Shown one piece after another: positions 51,655-60,881 of a stretch of DNA of 64,000 bases. The DNA lies in NCBI RefSeq assembly GCF_013520985.1, contig NZ_JACDTY010000013.1, positions 124,001 to 188,000 of the forward strand, read 5' to 3'. How positions within the stretch are numbered: the stretch's first letter is position 1; every line of letters begins with the position of its first letter. Under the pieces are notes generated by a model. It saw only the letters and a program-made list of their open reading frames with translations, did not search any database and was not told the origin of the DNA. Made by a program: the position numbers and the translations under genes. Origin of the DNA: Mesorhizobium neociceri. Its GTDB lineage: Bacteria; Pseudomonadota; Alphaproteobacteria; Rhizobiales; Rhizobiaceae.

Positions 51655-53508
51655 TTATCGCCGCCCGAACAGCCGTTCGATATCGGCGAGCTTGAGCTCG
51701 ATATAGGTCGGGCGGCCGTGGTTGCAGGTGCCGGACCCCGGCGTTGCCTCCATCTGGCGCAGCAGCGCGTTCATCTCCTCGGGTTTGAGCAGGCGGCCGG
51801 AGCGTACCGAACCGTGGCAGGCCATGGTGGCGGCAATCTTGTCCAGGCGCTCTTTCAGCGTCTCGACCGTGTCGTTGTCGGCGATCTCATCGGCGAGATC
51901 ACGCACCAGCTGCTGGACATTGGTCTCGCCCAGCATGGACGGCGTCTCGCGCACCGCCACCGCACCGGGGCCGAAGCGTTCGATGCCGAGGCCGAAGCGG
52001 GCTAGCGTCTCGGAATGAAGGGCCAGCCGCTCGGCATCTTCCTCCGGCAGGTCGACGATCTCCGGCAACAGCAGCATCTGCGACGGCACTGCGCGTGAAT
52101 GCAGCGCATTCTTCAGCGCTTCGTAGACAAGCCGCTCATGCGCCGCATGCTGGTCGACGATGACAAGCGAATCCCGGGTCTGCGCCACGATATAGTTCTC
52201 GTGCACCTGCGCGCGGGCGGCGCCCAGCACCGTGCCGAGCAGCGTCTCTGCCGGTTCGGCCGTGCCGGCACGCGCGTCGGCGCTGGCGAGCGGGCCGGCA
52301 TCGAAAGCCGCCTGCTCGTTTTCGCCGAAGCCAGCGCCATCAAAGCCCATATCCAGCGGCCGCTGCGGCGAGCGGTCGAAGCCGGCAAAACCCGACGCCC
52401 GGTAGGCAGCGTCATAGCTGCGATGGCCGTTGGCTGGTCCGGCATGGGCATAGGAGGCGGCTCCGGGCCGGAACGCCGCCATCATGCCCGCGGCTCCGCT
52501 CGTGGCGGCGCGTATGCCGGAATTGGCGAGCGCCTCGCGGATGGCGCCGACGATCAGCCCGCGCACCAGGCCTGGGTCGCGGAAGCGCACATCGGCCTTG
52601 GCCGGGTGGACGTTGACGTCGACGGTTGCCGGATCGAGCGTCAGGAACAGCACCGTGACAGCATGCCGGTCGCGCGGCAGCACGTCGGCGAAGGCGCCGC
52701 GAATGGCGCCGGCGATCAGCTTGTCGCGCACCGGGCGGCCGTTGACATAGGCATATTGCTGCAGCGCGTTGGCGCGGGTGAAGGACGGGATCGAGACATG
52801 GCCGGTCAGGTGCACGCCGTCACGGCTGGCATCGATGGCGATGGAATTGTCGGGGAACTCGGCGCCCATCACCTGGGCGACGCGGCGCAGGCTGCCCTCC
52901 GCGCTGTCGTCGGTCGCCGGCAATTCCAGCGTCGAGCGGTCGGACCCGGCCAGCGTGAGGCGCACGGCGGGGAAGGCGATGGCGATGCGCTTGACCACAT
53001 CGCTGGTGGCCGAGCTTTCCGCCCGCTCGCCTTTCATGAATTTGAGCCTTGCCGGCGTTGCGAAGAACAGGTCGCGCACCTCGACCGTGGTGCCGCGGTT
53101 GGCCGCCGCCGGTTTGATGGCCGAAACCCGGCCGCCCTCGATACCGATTTCTGCGGCAGCGTCGCCGGCGGCTGTGCGCGAGCGGATCGACAGCCGCGAC
53201 ACGGAGCCGATCGAGGGCAGCGCTTCGCCGCGAAAACCGAGCGAGCGGATGTCGTGAATGTTGTCGGCAAGCTTGGACGTGCAGTGGCGCGCGATGGCCA
53301 GCGCCAGCTCCTGTTGTGGGATGCCGAAGCCGTCATCGGTGACGCGAATCAGGTTCAGTCCGCCGCCGGCTGTGACCACCTCGACTCGTGTGGCGCCAGC
53401 ATCGAGCGCGTTCTCGACCAGTTCCTTCACCACGCTCGCCGGACGCTCGATGACTTCGCCGGCGGCGATCTGGTTGATCATCGTTTCGGAAAGCTGGCGA
53501 ATGGGCAT
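51655..53508 (-). CDS. mutL: DNA mismatch repair protein MutL
   Basis: The 617-residue protein has the GHKL ATPase motifs: MINQIAAGEVIERPASVVKE, DDGFGIP, GFRGEALPSIG, then the MutL linker and the C-terminal dimerisation domain. The conserved CHGSVRSG and CNHGRPTYIEL patterns near the end are typical of Gram-negative MutL. The endonuclease motif DQHA(x)2E(x)4E is present as DQHAAHERLVYE, consistent with a MutL that nicks DNA, as expected in organisms lacking MutH. mutS is elsewhere. Confidence 0.95.
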   Translation of the reverse strand: MPIRQLSETMINQIAAGEVIERPASVVKELVENALDAGATRVEVVTAGGGLNLIRVTDDGFGIPQQELALAIARHCTSKLADNIHDIRSLGFRGEALPSIGSVSRLSIRSRTAAGDAAAEIGIEGGRVSAIKPAAANRGTTVEVRDLFFATPARLKFMKGERAESSATSDVVKRIAIAFPAVRLTLAGSDRSTLELPATDDSAEGSLRRVAQVMGAEFPDNSIAIDASRDGVHLTGHVSIPSFTRANALQQYAYVNGRPVRDKLIAGAIRGAFADVLPRDRHAVTVLFLTLDPATVDVNVHPAKADVRFRDPGLVRGLIVGAIREALANSGIRAATSGAAGMMAAFRPGAASYAHAGPANGHRSYDAAYRASGFAGFDRSPQRPLDMGFDGAGFGENEQAAFDAGPLASADARAGTAEPAETLLGTVLGAARAQVHENYIVAQTRDSLVIVDQHAAHERLVYEALKNALHSRAVPSQMLLLPEIVDLPEEDAERLALHSETLARFGLGIERFGPGAVAVRETPSMLGETNVQQLVRDLADEIADNDTVETLKERLDKIAATMACHGSVRSGRLLKPEEMNALLRQMEATPGSGTCNHGRPTYIELKLADIERLFGRR

Positions 53509-53576
53509 GGGGGGTACTATAGGCGGATTCGAAGGTGGCGGGCGAGGGGTGCAATTAATGTTGTTCGCCGCAATCC

Positions 53577-53740
53577 TTCGCGCCCCCCTCTGTCCTGCCG
53601 GACATCTCCCCCACGAGGGGTGAGATTGGCAGCTTCACCGCCGGCGGCTTCCTGCAACGTTTGAGATTGGCGAAAGCGGGTGCGCTAGCTGATCTCCCCC
53701 CAAGTGGGGGAGATGGCCGGCAGGCCAGAGGGGGGCGCCG
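53577..53740. repeat. Type B palindromic repeat (inverted pair)
   Basis: The left arm (53577-53635) reads CGCGCCCCCCTCTGTCCTGCC then CATCTCCCCCACGAGGG; the right arm (53685-53740) reads GCTGATCTCCCCCCAAGTGG and ends GGCAGGCCAGAG followed by G-rich sequence. The two are inverted relative to each other and match the element at 33311-33557. This is a dispersed RIME-like unit. Confidence 0.72.
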
Positions 53741-53778
53741 TAGAGCGCCAGCTTTGCCTTGCACCAGATATGCGAAAC

Positions 53779-54681
53779 TCAAGCCTGCGCCGCCAGCCAA
53801 TCCCTGACTTTCCGCGCATTCTCGCTGAGCTCGCGGTTCTTCGGCCAGACGACGTAGAACGCCTTGCCGGTCTTCAGCACATGGTCGGTCACCGGCACCA
53901 GCAGCCCCGTGGCCAACAGCCGCTCGGCCAGATGCCGCCAGCCGAGCGCGATGCCCTGGCCCTCCATGACGCCCTGGATCACCAGGCCGTAATCGTTGAT
54001 GCGCAGGCCGCGCGCGGTGTTGTCGAGGCTGCCTCCGGCCGACCGGAACCATTCGTCCCAGCTTGCCGCCTCGCGGTAGGGCTCCTCGAGATGGATCAGG
54101 CGATGCGTGGCCAGCTCCGCCACAGTTTTCGGCATGCCGAACTTCGCGAGGTAGCTGGCGCCAACGACCGGGAAGATCTCCTCGTCGGCCAGCGGCAGCG
54201 AATGATAATCGGCCCAGTCGCGCGGTTCGCCGCCGCGCACCGCAAGCGGAATGCCTTCGGCGATGATGTCGAGGTCGCGGTCGGCGGTCTGGATGCGCAG
54301 GTCGATGCCCGGCAGTTCGTCGCGGAACTGCTGCAGGCGCGGCATCATCCAGAACGAGCCGAAGGCGGTCGAGGCGGCAAGCGTGACGTGGCCGCCGGTC
54401 ACCTGCATGCGCAGATCCTCCGCCGATTTGCGGATGTGCGAGAGGCCGAGCGAGACGTCGGCGTGGAACCGCTCGCCGGCTTCCGTCAGAATGACCTGGC
54501 GATGGCGGCGCTGGAACAGCTTTGCGCCGAGCTGTTCCTCCAGCCCGCGCACCGCATAGGAGACGGCGGCCTGCGTCATGCCGAGCTCGCGCCCGGCGGC
54601 GGTGAAGCTCGACAGCCGGCCGGCCGCCTCAAAGACGATCAAGCTGCCGGCCGAAGGCAGGAGGTGGCGCAGGCTTCGCAT
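53779..54681 (-). CDS. LysR-family (GcvA-like) transcriptional regulator
   Basis: The 300-residue protein starts LPSAGSLIVFEAAGRLSSFT and has the HTH AAGRELGMTQAAVSYAVRGLEE, as in GcvA-type regulators, followed by the effector domain. It is divergent from the MttB-like gene 92 bp away and probably controls it. A perfect dyad with the T-N11-A pattern overlaps its start codon. Confidence 0.92.
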   Translation of the reverse strand: MRSLRHLLPSAGSLIVFEAAGRLSSFTAAGRELGMTQAAVSYAVRGLEEQLGAKLFQRRHRQVILTEAGERFHADVSLGLSHIRKSAEDLRMQVTGGHVTLAASTAFGSFWMMPRLQQFRDELPGIDLRIQTADRDLDIIAEGIPLAVRGGEPRDWADYHSLPLADEEIFPVVGASYLAKFGMPKTVAELATHRLIHLEEPYREAASWDEWFRSAGGSLDNTARGLRINDYGLVIQGVMEGQGIALGWRHLAERLLATGLLVPVTDHVLKTGKAFYVVWPKNRELSENARKVRDWLAAQA

Positions 54682-54694
54682 AAGCTCAGCTTAT
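54680..54694. promoter_or_regulatory. LysR-type binding site (T-N11-A dyad)
   Basis: ATAAGCTCAGCTTAT is a perfect 6-bp inverted repeat with a 3-bp spacer, and contains the LysR consensus TN11A. It overlaps the start codon of the LysR gene (54679-54681) and lies upstream of the MttB-like gene, so it suits autoregulation and divergent control. Only its sequence is seen; binding is inferred. Confidence 0.7.
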
Positions 54695-54773
54695 ACAAGA
54701 GATCAGGATTTTCCAGCGTCACAGCGGAAATTCGTCTGGGTAGATTATCTTACAAGGGAAAAAGGGAGGTCTG

Positions 54774-56339
54774 ATGAACGCGCCGGCCGATGTTGTGATC
54801 GAACCAGCCAAACGCCGCGAACGTGGCGGTGGCCGCATTGCCAGGCGCGAATTGCGTTCGCACGGTTCGGAAGGGCTCAGCCGCCCGTATATCGTCCGCA
54901 ACATCCCGACCTACGACATCCTGTCGGAGGAGAACCTGCTGCGCATAGAGGCGACCGCCGACCGGATACTGGCCGAGATCGGCATCGAATTCCGCGACGA
55001 TCCGGCAGCGCTTGCGCACTGGAAACGGGCAGGGGCCGATATTGACGGTGTGCTGGTCAAGTTCGAGCCGGGCATGCTGCGCGAGATCCTAAAGACGGCG
55101 CCGGCGAGCTTCACCCAGCATGCACGCAACCCGGCCAATTCTGTCGAGATCGGCGGCAAGAGCGTCGTCTTCTCGCCGGCCTATGGCTCGCCCTTCGTCA
55201 TGGATATCGACAAGGGCCGCCGCTACGGCACGATCGAAGATTTCCGCAATTTCGTGAAGCTGGCGCAATCCTCGCCCTGGCTACACCATTCCGGTGGCAC
55301 CATCTGCGAACCTGTCGATGTGCCGGTCAACAAGCGCCATCTCGACATGGTCTACAGCCACATCAAATATTCCGACCGCGGCTTCATGGGCTCGGTGACG
55401 GCAGAGAGCCGCGCCGAGGATTCGATCGACATGGCGCGCATCGTTTTCGGTCGGGACTTTGTCGACGAAAACTGCGTCATCCTCGGCAATGTCAACGTCA
55501 ACTCGCCACTGGTCTGGGACGCGACGATGACGACGGCGCTGCGCGCCTATGCGCGTGCCAACCAGGCGGCAGTCATCGTGCCGTTCATCCTTGGCGGTGC
55601 CATGGGCCCGGTCACCAATGCCGGCGCCATCGCCCAGTCGCTGGCTGAAACCATGGCCGGCTGCGCGCTCACCCAGCTTGAAAGGCCGGGCGCACCGGTC
55701 ATTTTCGGCAATTTCCTGTCCTCGATGTCGCTGCGCTCGGGCTCGCCGACCTTCGGCACACCGGAGCCGGCGATCGGCTCCATGGTCATCGGGCAACTGG
55801 CGCGCCGGCTGAACCTGCCGCTTAGATGCTCTGGCAATTTCACCACCTCGAAACTGCCCGATGCGCATGCCATGAACGAAGGCACCATGTCGATGCTGGC
55901 GGCGGTGCATTGCGGCGCCAATTTTATCCTGCACTCGGCTGGTTTCCTCGATGGCTTGCTGTCGATGTCCTACGAAAAATTCGTCATGGATGCCGATTTC
56001 TGCGGCGCGCTGCACACCTATCTCGACGGGGTGAAGATCGACGACAACCAGCTGGCGCTCGACGCTTTCAGGGAAGTCGGGCCGGGCAGCCATTTCTTCG
56101 GGTCGGCCCACACCCTGGCCAATTACGAGACGGCGTTCTGGGATTCCGAGATCGCCGACAATGAGCCCTACGAGAAATGGGAGGCGGCCGGATCGGAAGA
56201 TGCCGCCATCCGCGCCAACCGGCGCTGGAAAAAGGCGCTGGCCGAATACCAGGCGCCACCGCTGGACGAGGCAATTGACGAGGCGCTGCAGGAGTTCATG
56301 GGCCGTAAAAAGATCGAGATGGCGGACGCCTGGTACTGA
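54774..56339 (+). CDS. MttB-family (non-pyrrolysine) corrinoid-type methyltransferase
   Basis: The 521-residue protein belongs to COG5598: LRIEATADRILAEIGIEFRDDP near the N-terminus, then a TIM-barrel region with CVILGNVNVNSPLVWDATMT, GNFLSSMSLRSGSPTFGTPEP and MLAAVHCGANFILHSAGF. There is no in-frame UAG, so it is the pyrrolysine-free branch that in characterised cases demethylates glycine betaine, proline betaine or carnitine. A GGGAGGT precedes the ATG. No corrinoid protein gene is adjacent. The nearby solute-binding protein may bring in its substrate. Confidence 0.87.
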   Translation: MNAPADVVIEPAKRRERGGGRIARRELRSHGSEGLSRPYIVRNIPTYDILSEENLLRIEATADRILAEIGIEFRDDPAALAHWKRAGADIDGVLVKFEPGMLREILKTAPASFTQHARNPANSVEIGGKSVVFSPAYGSPFVMDIDKGRRYGTIEDFRNFVKLAQSSPWLHHSGGTICEPVDVPVNKRHLDMVYSHIKYSDRGFMGSVTAESRAEDSIDMARIVFGRDFVDENCVILGNVNVNSPLVWDATMTTALRAYARANQAAVIVPFILGGAMGPVTNAGAIAQSLAETMAGCALTQLERPGAPVIFGNFLSSMSLRSGSPTFGTPEPAIGSMVIGQLARRLNLPLRCSGNFTTSKLPDAHAMNEGTMSMLAAVHCGANFILHSAGFLDGLLSMSYEKFVMDADFCGALHTYLDGVKIDDNQLALDAFREVGPGSHFFGSAHTLANYETAFWDSEIADNEPYEKWEAAGSEDAAIRANRRWKKALAEYQAPPLDEAIDEALQEFMGRKKIEMADAWY

Positions 56340-56396
56340 ACATCTAGAAGGGCGAACAACGCCACTCGTCGGACAATGCGAAAAGCGGAGGAAAAA

Positions 56397-58046
56397 ATGG
56401 CACTCTTCACAAGCAACGGCGATCGCGTGCCTGATACCATCGAGGCGATGGCGCAAGAGACGCGTGCGGGCCGGATGGACCGGCGCGAGTTTCTGGCATT
56501 GGCAAGCGCTTTCGGCGCCTCGACGGCTTTTGCCTACGGCATGATCGGCCTCGCCGCGCCGGGGCAGGCCTTTGCCGAGGAGCCGAAGAAGGGCGGCACG
56601 CTGCACATCTCGATGTCGGTGAAGGCGCAGAAGGATCCCCGCACCTATGACTGGGTGGAACTCGCCAACATCTCGCGCTGCTGGCTGGAGCCGCTGGTCC
56701 GTTACACCAGGGAATTCGCCTTCGAGCCGGTGCTGCTGGAGAGCTGGGACGTCAATGACGACGCCACCGGATACACGCTGCATGTGCGCAAAGGCATCAC
56801 CTGGAACAACGGCGACGCCTTCAACGCCGATGACGTGGTCTTCAATCTGACCCGCTGGTGCGAGAAGAACGTCGCCGGCAATTCGATGGCCGCACGTGTC
56901 GGCGGGCTGATCGACACCAAGACCGGCAAGGCGAGGGAAGGGGCGATCACCAAGGTCGACGACTTCTCGGTCAAGCTGGCGCTTGCCGAACCCGACATCT
57001 CGCTGATCCCCAACCTCACCGACTATCCTGCGCTCGTCGTCCACCGCAATTTCGATGCCGACGGCGCCGACCCGATCAAGAAGCCGATCGGTACCGGACC
57101 TTTCGAGCTGGTGTCTTACGATGTCGGCCAGAAGGCGGTGGTCAAGCGCCGCGAAAACGGCAAATGGTGGGGCGGCGAAGCGCCGCTCGACAGCGTCGAA
57201 TTCATCGACTACGGCACCGACTTCAACGCCTCGGTGAACGCCTTCGATTCCGGCGAGATCGACCTCAATTTCGAAACGCCGTCCGACTTCATCGACATTC
57301 TCGACAAGATGGGCCTGCAGAAGTCCGAGGTCGCAACCGCGACCACGCTGGTTGCGCGCACCAACATCACCCACAAGCCCTATGACGACCAGCGCGTGCG
57401 CAATGCGCTACAGATGGCGGTCGACAACAATACGGTCTTGCAACTCGGCTATAACGGCCGCGGCACGGTTGGCGAAAACCACCATGTCAGCCCCATCCAT
57501 CCGGAATACTTTGCGCTGCCCAAGAAGACACGCGACGCCGCCGGCGCCAAGAAGCTGATGGCGGACGCCGGGCAGGCCGATTTCGAGCACGAGTTGATCA
57601 CCGTCGAGGACGATTGGCAGAAGAATACCGGCGACGCGATTGCCGGCCAGTTGCGCGACGCCGGCATCAAGGTGAAGCGCTCGGTGTTGCCGGGCTCGAC
57701 TTTCTGGAACGACTGGACGAAATATCCGTACTCGATGACGATCTGGTACATGCGCCCGCTCGGCGTCCAGGTGCTGGCGCTGGGTTACCGCACCGGCGAG
57801 GCCTGGAATGAATCGGCCTATTCCAACCCGGACTTTGACGCCAAGCTGAAGCAGGCGCTTTCGCTCATCGACGTGGAGAAGCGGCGCGAGGTGATGAAGG
57901 ATGTCGAGCAGATCCTGCAGGATTCCGGCGTCATCATTCAGCCGTTCTGGCAGAAGCTCTACAGCCACATGAACAAGAAAGTGAAGAACTACGGCGTCCA
58001 CCAGACCTTCGAGATGGACCTGCAGAACGTCTGGCTGGACGGCTGA
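56397..58046 (+). CDS. ABC transporter solute-binding protein, family 5 (orphan)
   Basis: The 549-residue protein has a twin-arginine-like signal (MDRREFLALASAFGAS) and a family 5 extracellular solute-binding fold (LVRYTREFAFEPVLLESWDVNDD; GITWNNGDAFNADDVVFNL; IGTGPFEL), the class that binds peptides, nickel or opines. GGAGG precedes the ATG at 56397. It directly follows the MttB-like gene (57 bp) but no permease or ATPase gene is near, so it is an orphan here. The ligand is likely a methylated amine or betaine, inferred from position only. Confidence 0.87.
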   Translation: MALFTSNGDRVPDTIEAMAQETRAGRMDRREFLALASAFGASTAFAYGMIGLAAPGQAFAEEPKKGGTLHISMSVKAQKDPRTYDWVELANISRCWLEPLVRYTREFAFEPVLLESWDVNDDATGYTLHVRKGITWNNGDAFNADDVVFNLTRWCEKNVAGNSMAARVGGLIDTKTGKAREGAITKVDDFSVKLALAEPDISLIPNLTDYPALVVHRNFDADGADPIKKPIGTGPFELVSYDVGQKAVVKRRENGKWWGGEAPLDSVEFIDYGTDFNASVNAFDSGEIDLNFETPSDFIDILDKMGLQKSEVATATTLVARTNITHKPYDDQRVRNALQMAVDNNTVLQLGYNGRGTVGENHHVSPIHPEYFALPKKTRDAAGAKKLMADAGQADFEHELITVEDDWQKNTGDAIAGQLRDAGIKVKRSVLPGSTFWNDWTKYPYSMTIWYMRPLGVQVLALGYRTGEAWNESAYSNPDFDAKLKQALSLIDVEKRREVMKDVEQILQDSGVIIQPFWQKLYSHMNKKVKNYGVHQTFEMDLQNVWLDG

Positions 58047-58141
58047 GACTGTGCACGCCAGGACTTCATGAGCCGCAAAAAAGCCGATATGCAGGATGTG
58101 TGGTATTGCCAACTTGCCGCCGAACATCCGGAGACACCTGC

Positions 58142-58621
58142 ATGAGACCGATAGTGCTGGCCGCTGCCCTTTCGATCGCTTTGCCCGCCGCCGCGCTGGC
58201 CGGACCGGCTTCGAACGCCGTGAAGTTCTTTTATGTGCCTGAAGTGAAATTCGAAGGGGACGCCAAATACCGCGACCGCTTCACCGAGCCGGTGACCAAG
58301 CTGTTCGACCTCAACGACCAGGCGCAGAAGAACAAGCCCGATGAGGTGGCCTGTCTCGACTTCGATCCCGGCCTCGACGCCCAGGATTTCGACCAGAAGA
58401 CGATTGCCAAGACATTGAAGCTGGCCGAGACCGTCAACGGCGATACGGCCGAAGTCACCGCCACCTTCAGCCTTTTTGCGGAAGGCGATGAGTCCAAACG
58501 CGAAATGCTGTGGTCGCTGAAGAAAATCGACGGCAAATGGAAGGTCGCCGATATCAGCTCCAAGACCAGCAACTGGACGCTGAGCGCGCTCGAATGCATG
58601 CCCGACAAAGCGCCGGAGTGA
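58142..58621 (+). CDS. Secreted DUF3828-like protein (copy 1)
   Basis: The 159-residue protein has a signal peptide (MRPIVLAAALSIALPAAALA) and a domain whose closing pattern SLKKIDGKWKVADISS and CLDFDPGLDAQDFDQ matches the second copy at 60251 (CLDPNMALDNADYDK; KLKKVDGDWKISDLL). The resemblance to DUF3828 is plausible. Function is unknown; periplasmic location is expected. Confidence 0.72.
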   Translation: MRPIVLAAALSIALPAAALAGPASNAVKFFYVPEVKFEGDAKYRDRFTEPVTKLFDLNDQAQKNKPDEVACLDFDPGLDAQDFDQKTIAKTLKLAETVNGDTAEVTATFSLFAEGDESKREMLWSLKKIDGKWKVADISSKTSNWTLSALECMPDKAPE

Positions 58622-59124
58622 TGCCGTGCTCCGCTGGCTTGCCGTTTCTGTCGATGGTGATCCAGAAGGCAGGGTGCATCTGACGGGGAGGCCGGCCAAC
58701 CGCATTGTTCTGGTGCGGTTGCCGACGGACGGCCACGGCAAAGCCGCCGAGCCTGACCGTTTCACATTTCTGGAACAGGCGCGGTAACCGCGTCCATCAC
58801 TGAGCTTCCGATACCGAACACTGGATTGTTGCGCGGGCAATTCGCGGGAGCGCAACTGTTTTTGTTTGTCTTCCGCCGTTCCTGCCAGCGGAAGGGCTTC
58901 GGACGGCAGCCGAAAAATAGAACGCGGCCGTCGCACCGTATCTTTAGTCGCACCACGGCATCGTTCCATGGAGAAATAAATTAGGTGCTGTCGTCAAGAC
59001 TATCCGTCTGTGAAATGGCTCACACAGGATTCACTATATCTGTAGTTGCACCCAAAAAGCAACTGCGCTAGATTATGCTGCTTGATTGCTAAATAATGTT
59101 TCTTTCATTTAGGAGGGCTTGAAT
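58622..59124. other. Long intergenic region before the beta-helix gene
   Basis: The 503 bp hold a small in-frame open reading frame of 53 residues (58626-58787, GTG start, coding-like composition but no recognised family), followed by AT-rich sequence upstream of the beta-helix gene. I see no other supported gene. The AT-rich right part contains a plausible promoter described separately. Confidence 0.4.
59046..59074 (+). promoter_or_regulatory. Possible promoter of the beta-helix gene
   Basis: TTGCAC (59046-59051) and TAGATT (59069-59074) are separated by 17 bp, a normal sigma-70 spacing, with four of six matches to each consensus. It lies about 50 bp before the ATG at 59125, whose Shine-Dalgarno TAGGAGGG is at 59111-59118. 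This is one of the most AT-rich spots in the window. Confidence 0.5.
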
Positions 59125-60090
59125 ATGAAAGGCATATCGTATGTAATCTATTCCATTCTTGTCGCTTTGTTGGTGACTTGCGTCACTTCGCCGGCATCCG
59201 CGCAGGCGCCCAGGACATGGGTTTCCGGCGTTGGCGACGATGTCAATCCGTGCAGCCGCACTGCACCTTGCAAGACTTTCGCCGGCGCGATCTCGAAAAC
59301 GGCTGCCGGCGGCGAAATCAACTGCATCGACCCGGGTGGGTTTGGCGCGGTGACGATCACCAAGTCGATAACGATCGCTTGCGAGGATGTCGAGGCAGGC
59401 ATATCGAATGCGGGGACGCAAGTGACCATCAACGCGTTGGCGACCGACGTCGTCGTTCTGCGCGGTCTCGATATCGACACAGCGACGGCATCGCCCGGAA
59501 TCAATGGCATCCGCTTTCTCGCCGGCGCCGCCTTGCACATCGAGGATTGCGTCATTCGCGGCAGCAGCGCCGCTGCGCCGAACGGCAACGGCGTTTTCTT
59601 CGCACCGTCGGGCACGTCTGAACTCTATATCACCAACAGCTTCATCACCGACAACGGCACGGACGGCGTTCATATCCAGCCGACCGGAGCCGGTGTGGCC
59701 AAGGTCATCATCGACAATTCGACGATCGAGAACAACAACCTTGCCGGTGTGAAGGCTGACGGCACCAGCAACACGGGCGGTTCCAACACGACGATCGTGG
59801 ATAGCAGCGTGTCGGGCAACACCAATGCCGGCATCAGCATCTTGAATCCGGTCGGTGGGCCTGCGATCAATATCATGGTTGACGGCGTTGCCGTGGCCAA
59901 CAACGGAGCGGCAGGCGGCCTGCGTGTCGACGGCGCCAACGCCACCATCCGGGTCGGCAGGTCGACGATCTCCGGCAATACGACGGGCACGGCCATCGTC
60001 AATGGCGGTGTCATTTCGTCCTATGGCACTAACCAGCTCAACGGCAACACGGCTGACGGTCCGAACCCGCCAACCATTGCGCAGAAATAG
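59125..60090 (+). CDS. Secreted right-handed beta-helix repeat protein
   Basis: The 321-residue protein has a signal peptide (VIYSILVALLVTCVTSPASAQA) and then RTWVSGVGDDVNPCS and APCKTFAGAISKTAAGG, an opening found in a widespread group of parallel beta-helix proteins. After that come repeated strand-turn units ending in NG or NN (for example ITDNGTDGVHI, IENNNLAGVKA, VSGNTNAGISI). It is likely exported and stable outside the cytoplasm, but activity is unknown; no catalytic residues of pectate lyases were recognised. Confidence 0.85.
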   Translation: MKGISYVIYSILVALLVTCVTSPASAQAPRTWVSGVGDDVNPCSRTAPCKTFAGAISKTAAGGEINCIDPGGFGAVTITKSITIACEDVEAGISNAGTQVTINALATDVVVLRGLDIDTATASPGINGIRFLAGAALHIEDCVIRGSSAAAPNGNGVFFAPSGTSELYITNSFITDNGTDGVHIQPTGAGVAKVIIDNSTIENNNLAGVKADGTSNTGGSNTTIVDSSVSGNTNAGISILNPVGGPAINIMVDGVAVANNGAAGGLRVDGANATIRVGRSTISGNTTGTAIVNGGVISSYGTNQLNGNTADGPNPPTIAQK

Positions 60091-60106
60091 GTTGCACATT
60101 GCAGCA

Positions 60107-60132
60107 CTTCGCGCGGGACCACCCGCGCGAAG
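60107..60132 (+). terminator. Hairpin downstream of the beta-helix gene
   Basis: CTTCGCGCGGG and CCCGCGCGAAG pair perfectly over 11 bp around the loop ACCA. It starts 17 bp after the stop codon. There is no T-run, so it may act with Rho or as an mRNA 3' stabiliser. Confidence 0.65.
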
Positions 60133-60250
60133 CAAGCAATCGAGGGGCTTGTTAGCTTCCTCAAATTCTGCATCTTTGCCGCCAGGCGCCGATGACATGG
60201 CTGGACGTTTCGGCCAGTACATGGCCGATCGGGGCCTGGAGTGATGCGTG

Positions 60251-60853
60251 ATGGCCCGTAGCCGTCTTCGAACTTTGCTGACTGTGTGCCTGCTGGCAGG
60301 ATTGAACACGGCTGCCGGTCAGGGGCTGCTCGGTCCGCCACCTGCAAATGCCCCGGCCGAGACAGTGCCGGGCGGCGGCGCGCCGCCCGCAAATCCACCT
60401 GGCAATGCAGTGGAACCCGCAACGCCACCCCTGGCATGGCCGCCATCCCAGCCGGCCGCGCCCGTCCTGCCAGGCTCGCCGACAGCTGTGGTCAAGCCGT
60501 TCTACGAACATCTCGGGCTGGAGCTCGATCCGACCCAGCGCAAGAACTTCGTCGATCCGGCCAAGACCGTACTCGATAAGAGCGATGCGCTGCGGGCGTC
60601 GGGCCAGGGCGAATGCCTCGACCCCAACATGGCGCTCGACAATGCCGATTACGACAAGCTGGCAATCGACAAGAGCCTGAAGAGCATCGAGGCCGTCAAC
60701 GGCGATCAAGCCAAGGTGGTGGTGGCCTTCGTCGTCGAAGGCAATCAGCATCGGCTGGAGTGGAAACTGAAGAAGGTCGATGGCGACTGGAAGATATCCG
60801 ACCTGCTCTCGGTGACCGGCGAATGGGCGCTCAGCCAGTACCAGTGCGAATGA
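60251..60853 (+). CDS. Secreted DUF3828-like protein (copy 2) with Pro-rich linker
   Basis: The 200-residue protein has a short signal-like start (LRTLLTVCLLAGLNTAAG), then a Pro/Ala/Gly-rich linker of about 60 residues, and the same C-terminal domain as copy 1 (CLDPNMALDNADYDK and WKLKKVDGDWKISDLL). GTG at 60248 directly precedes the ATG at 60251. Probably periplasmic or lipoprotein-like; function unknown. Confidence 0.72.
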   Translation: MARSRLRTLLTVCLLAGLNTAAGQGLLGPPPANAPAETVPGGGAPPANPPGNAVEPATPPLAWPPSQPAAPVLPGSPTAVVKPFYEHLGLELDPTQRKNFVDPAKTVLDKSDALRASGQGECLDPNMALDNADYDKLAIDKSLKSIEAVNGDQAKVVVAFVVEGNQHRLEWKLKKVDGDWKISDLLSVTGEWALSQYQCE

Positions 60854-60881
60854 GCCGCCGATCGCTTCCGGGTGAGCTGCA

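Noticed and set aside
55281..57374. A 697-codon minus-strand frame across the MttB-like and binding-protein genes
   Set aside because: It spans two recognised genes on the other strand and has no domain signal.
58626..58787. A 53-codon GTG-started frame after the first DUF3828-like gene
   Set aside because: It has coding-like composition but no Shine-Dalgarno of note and no recognised relative, so it was not called as a gene.
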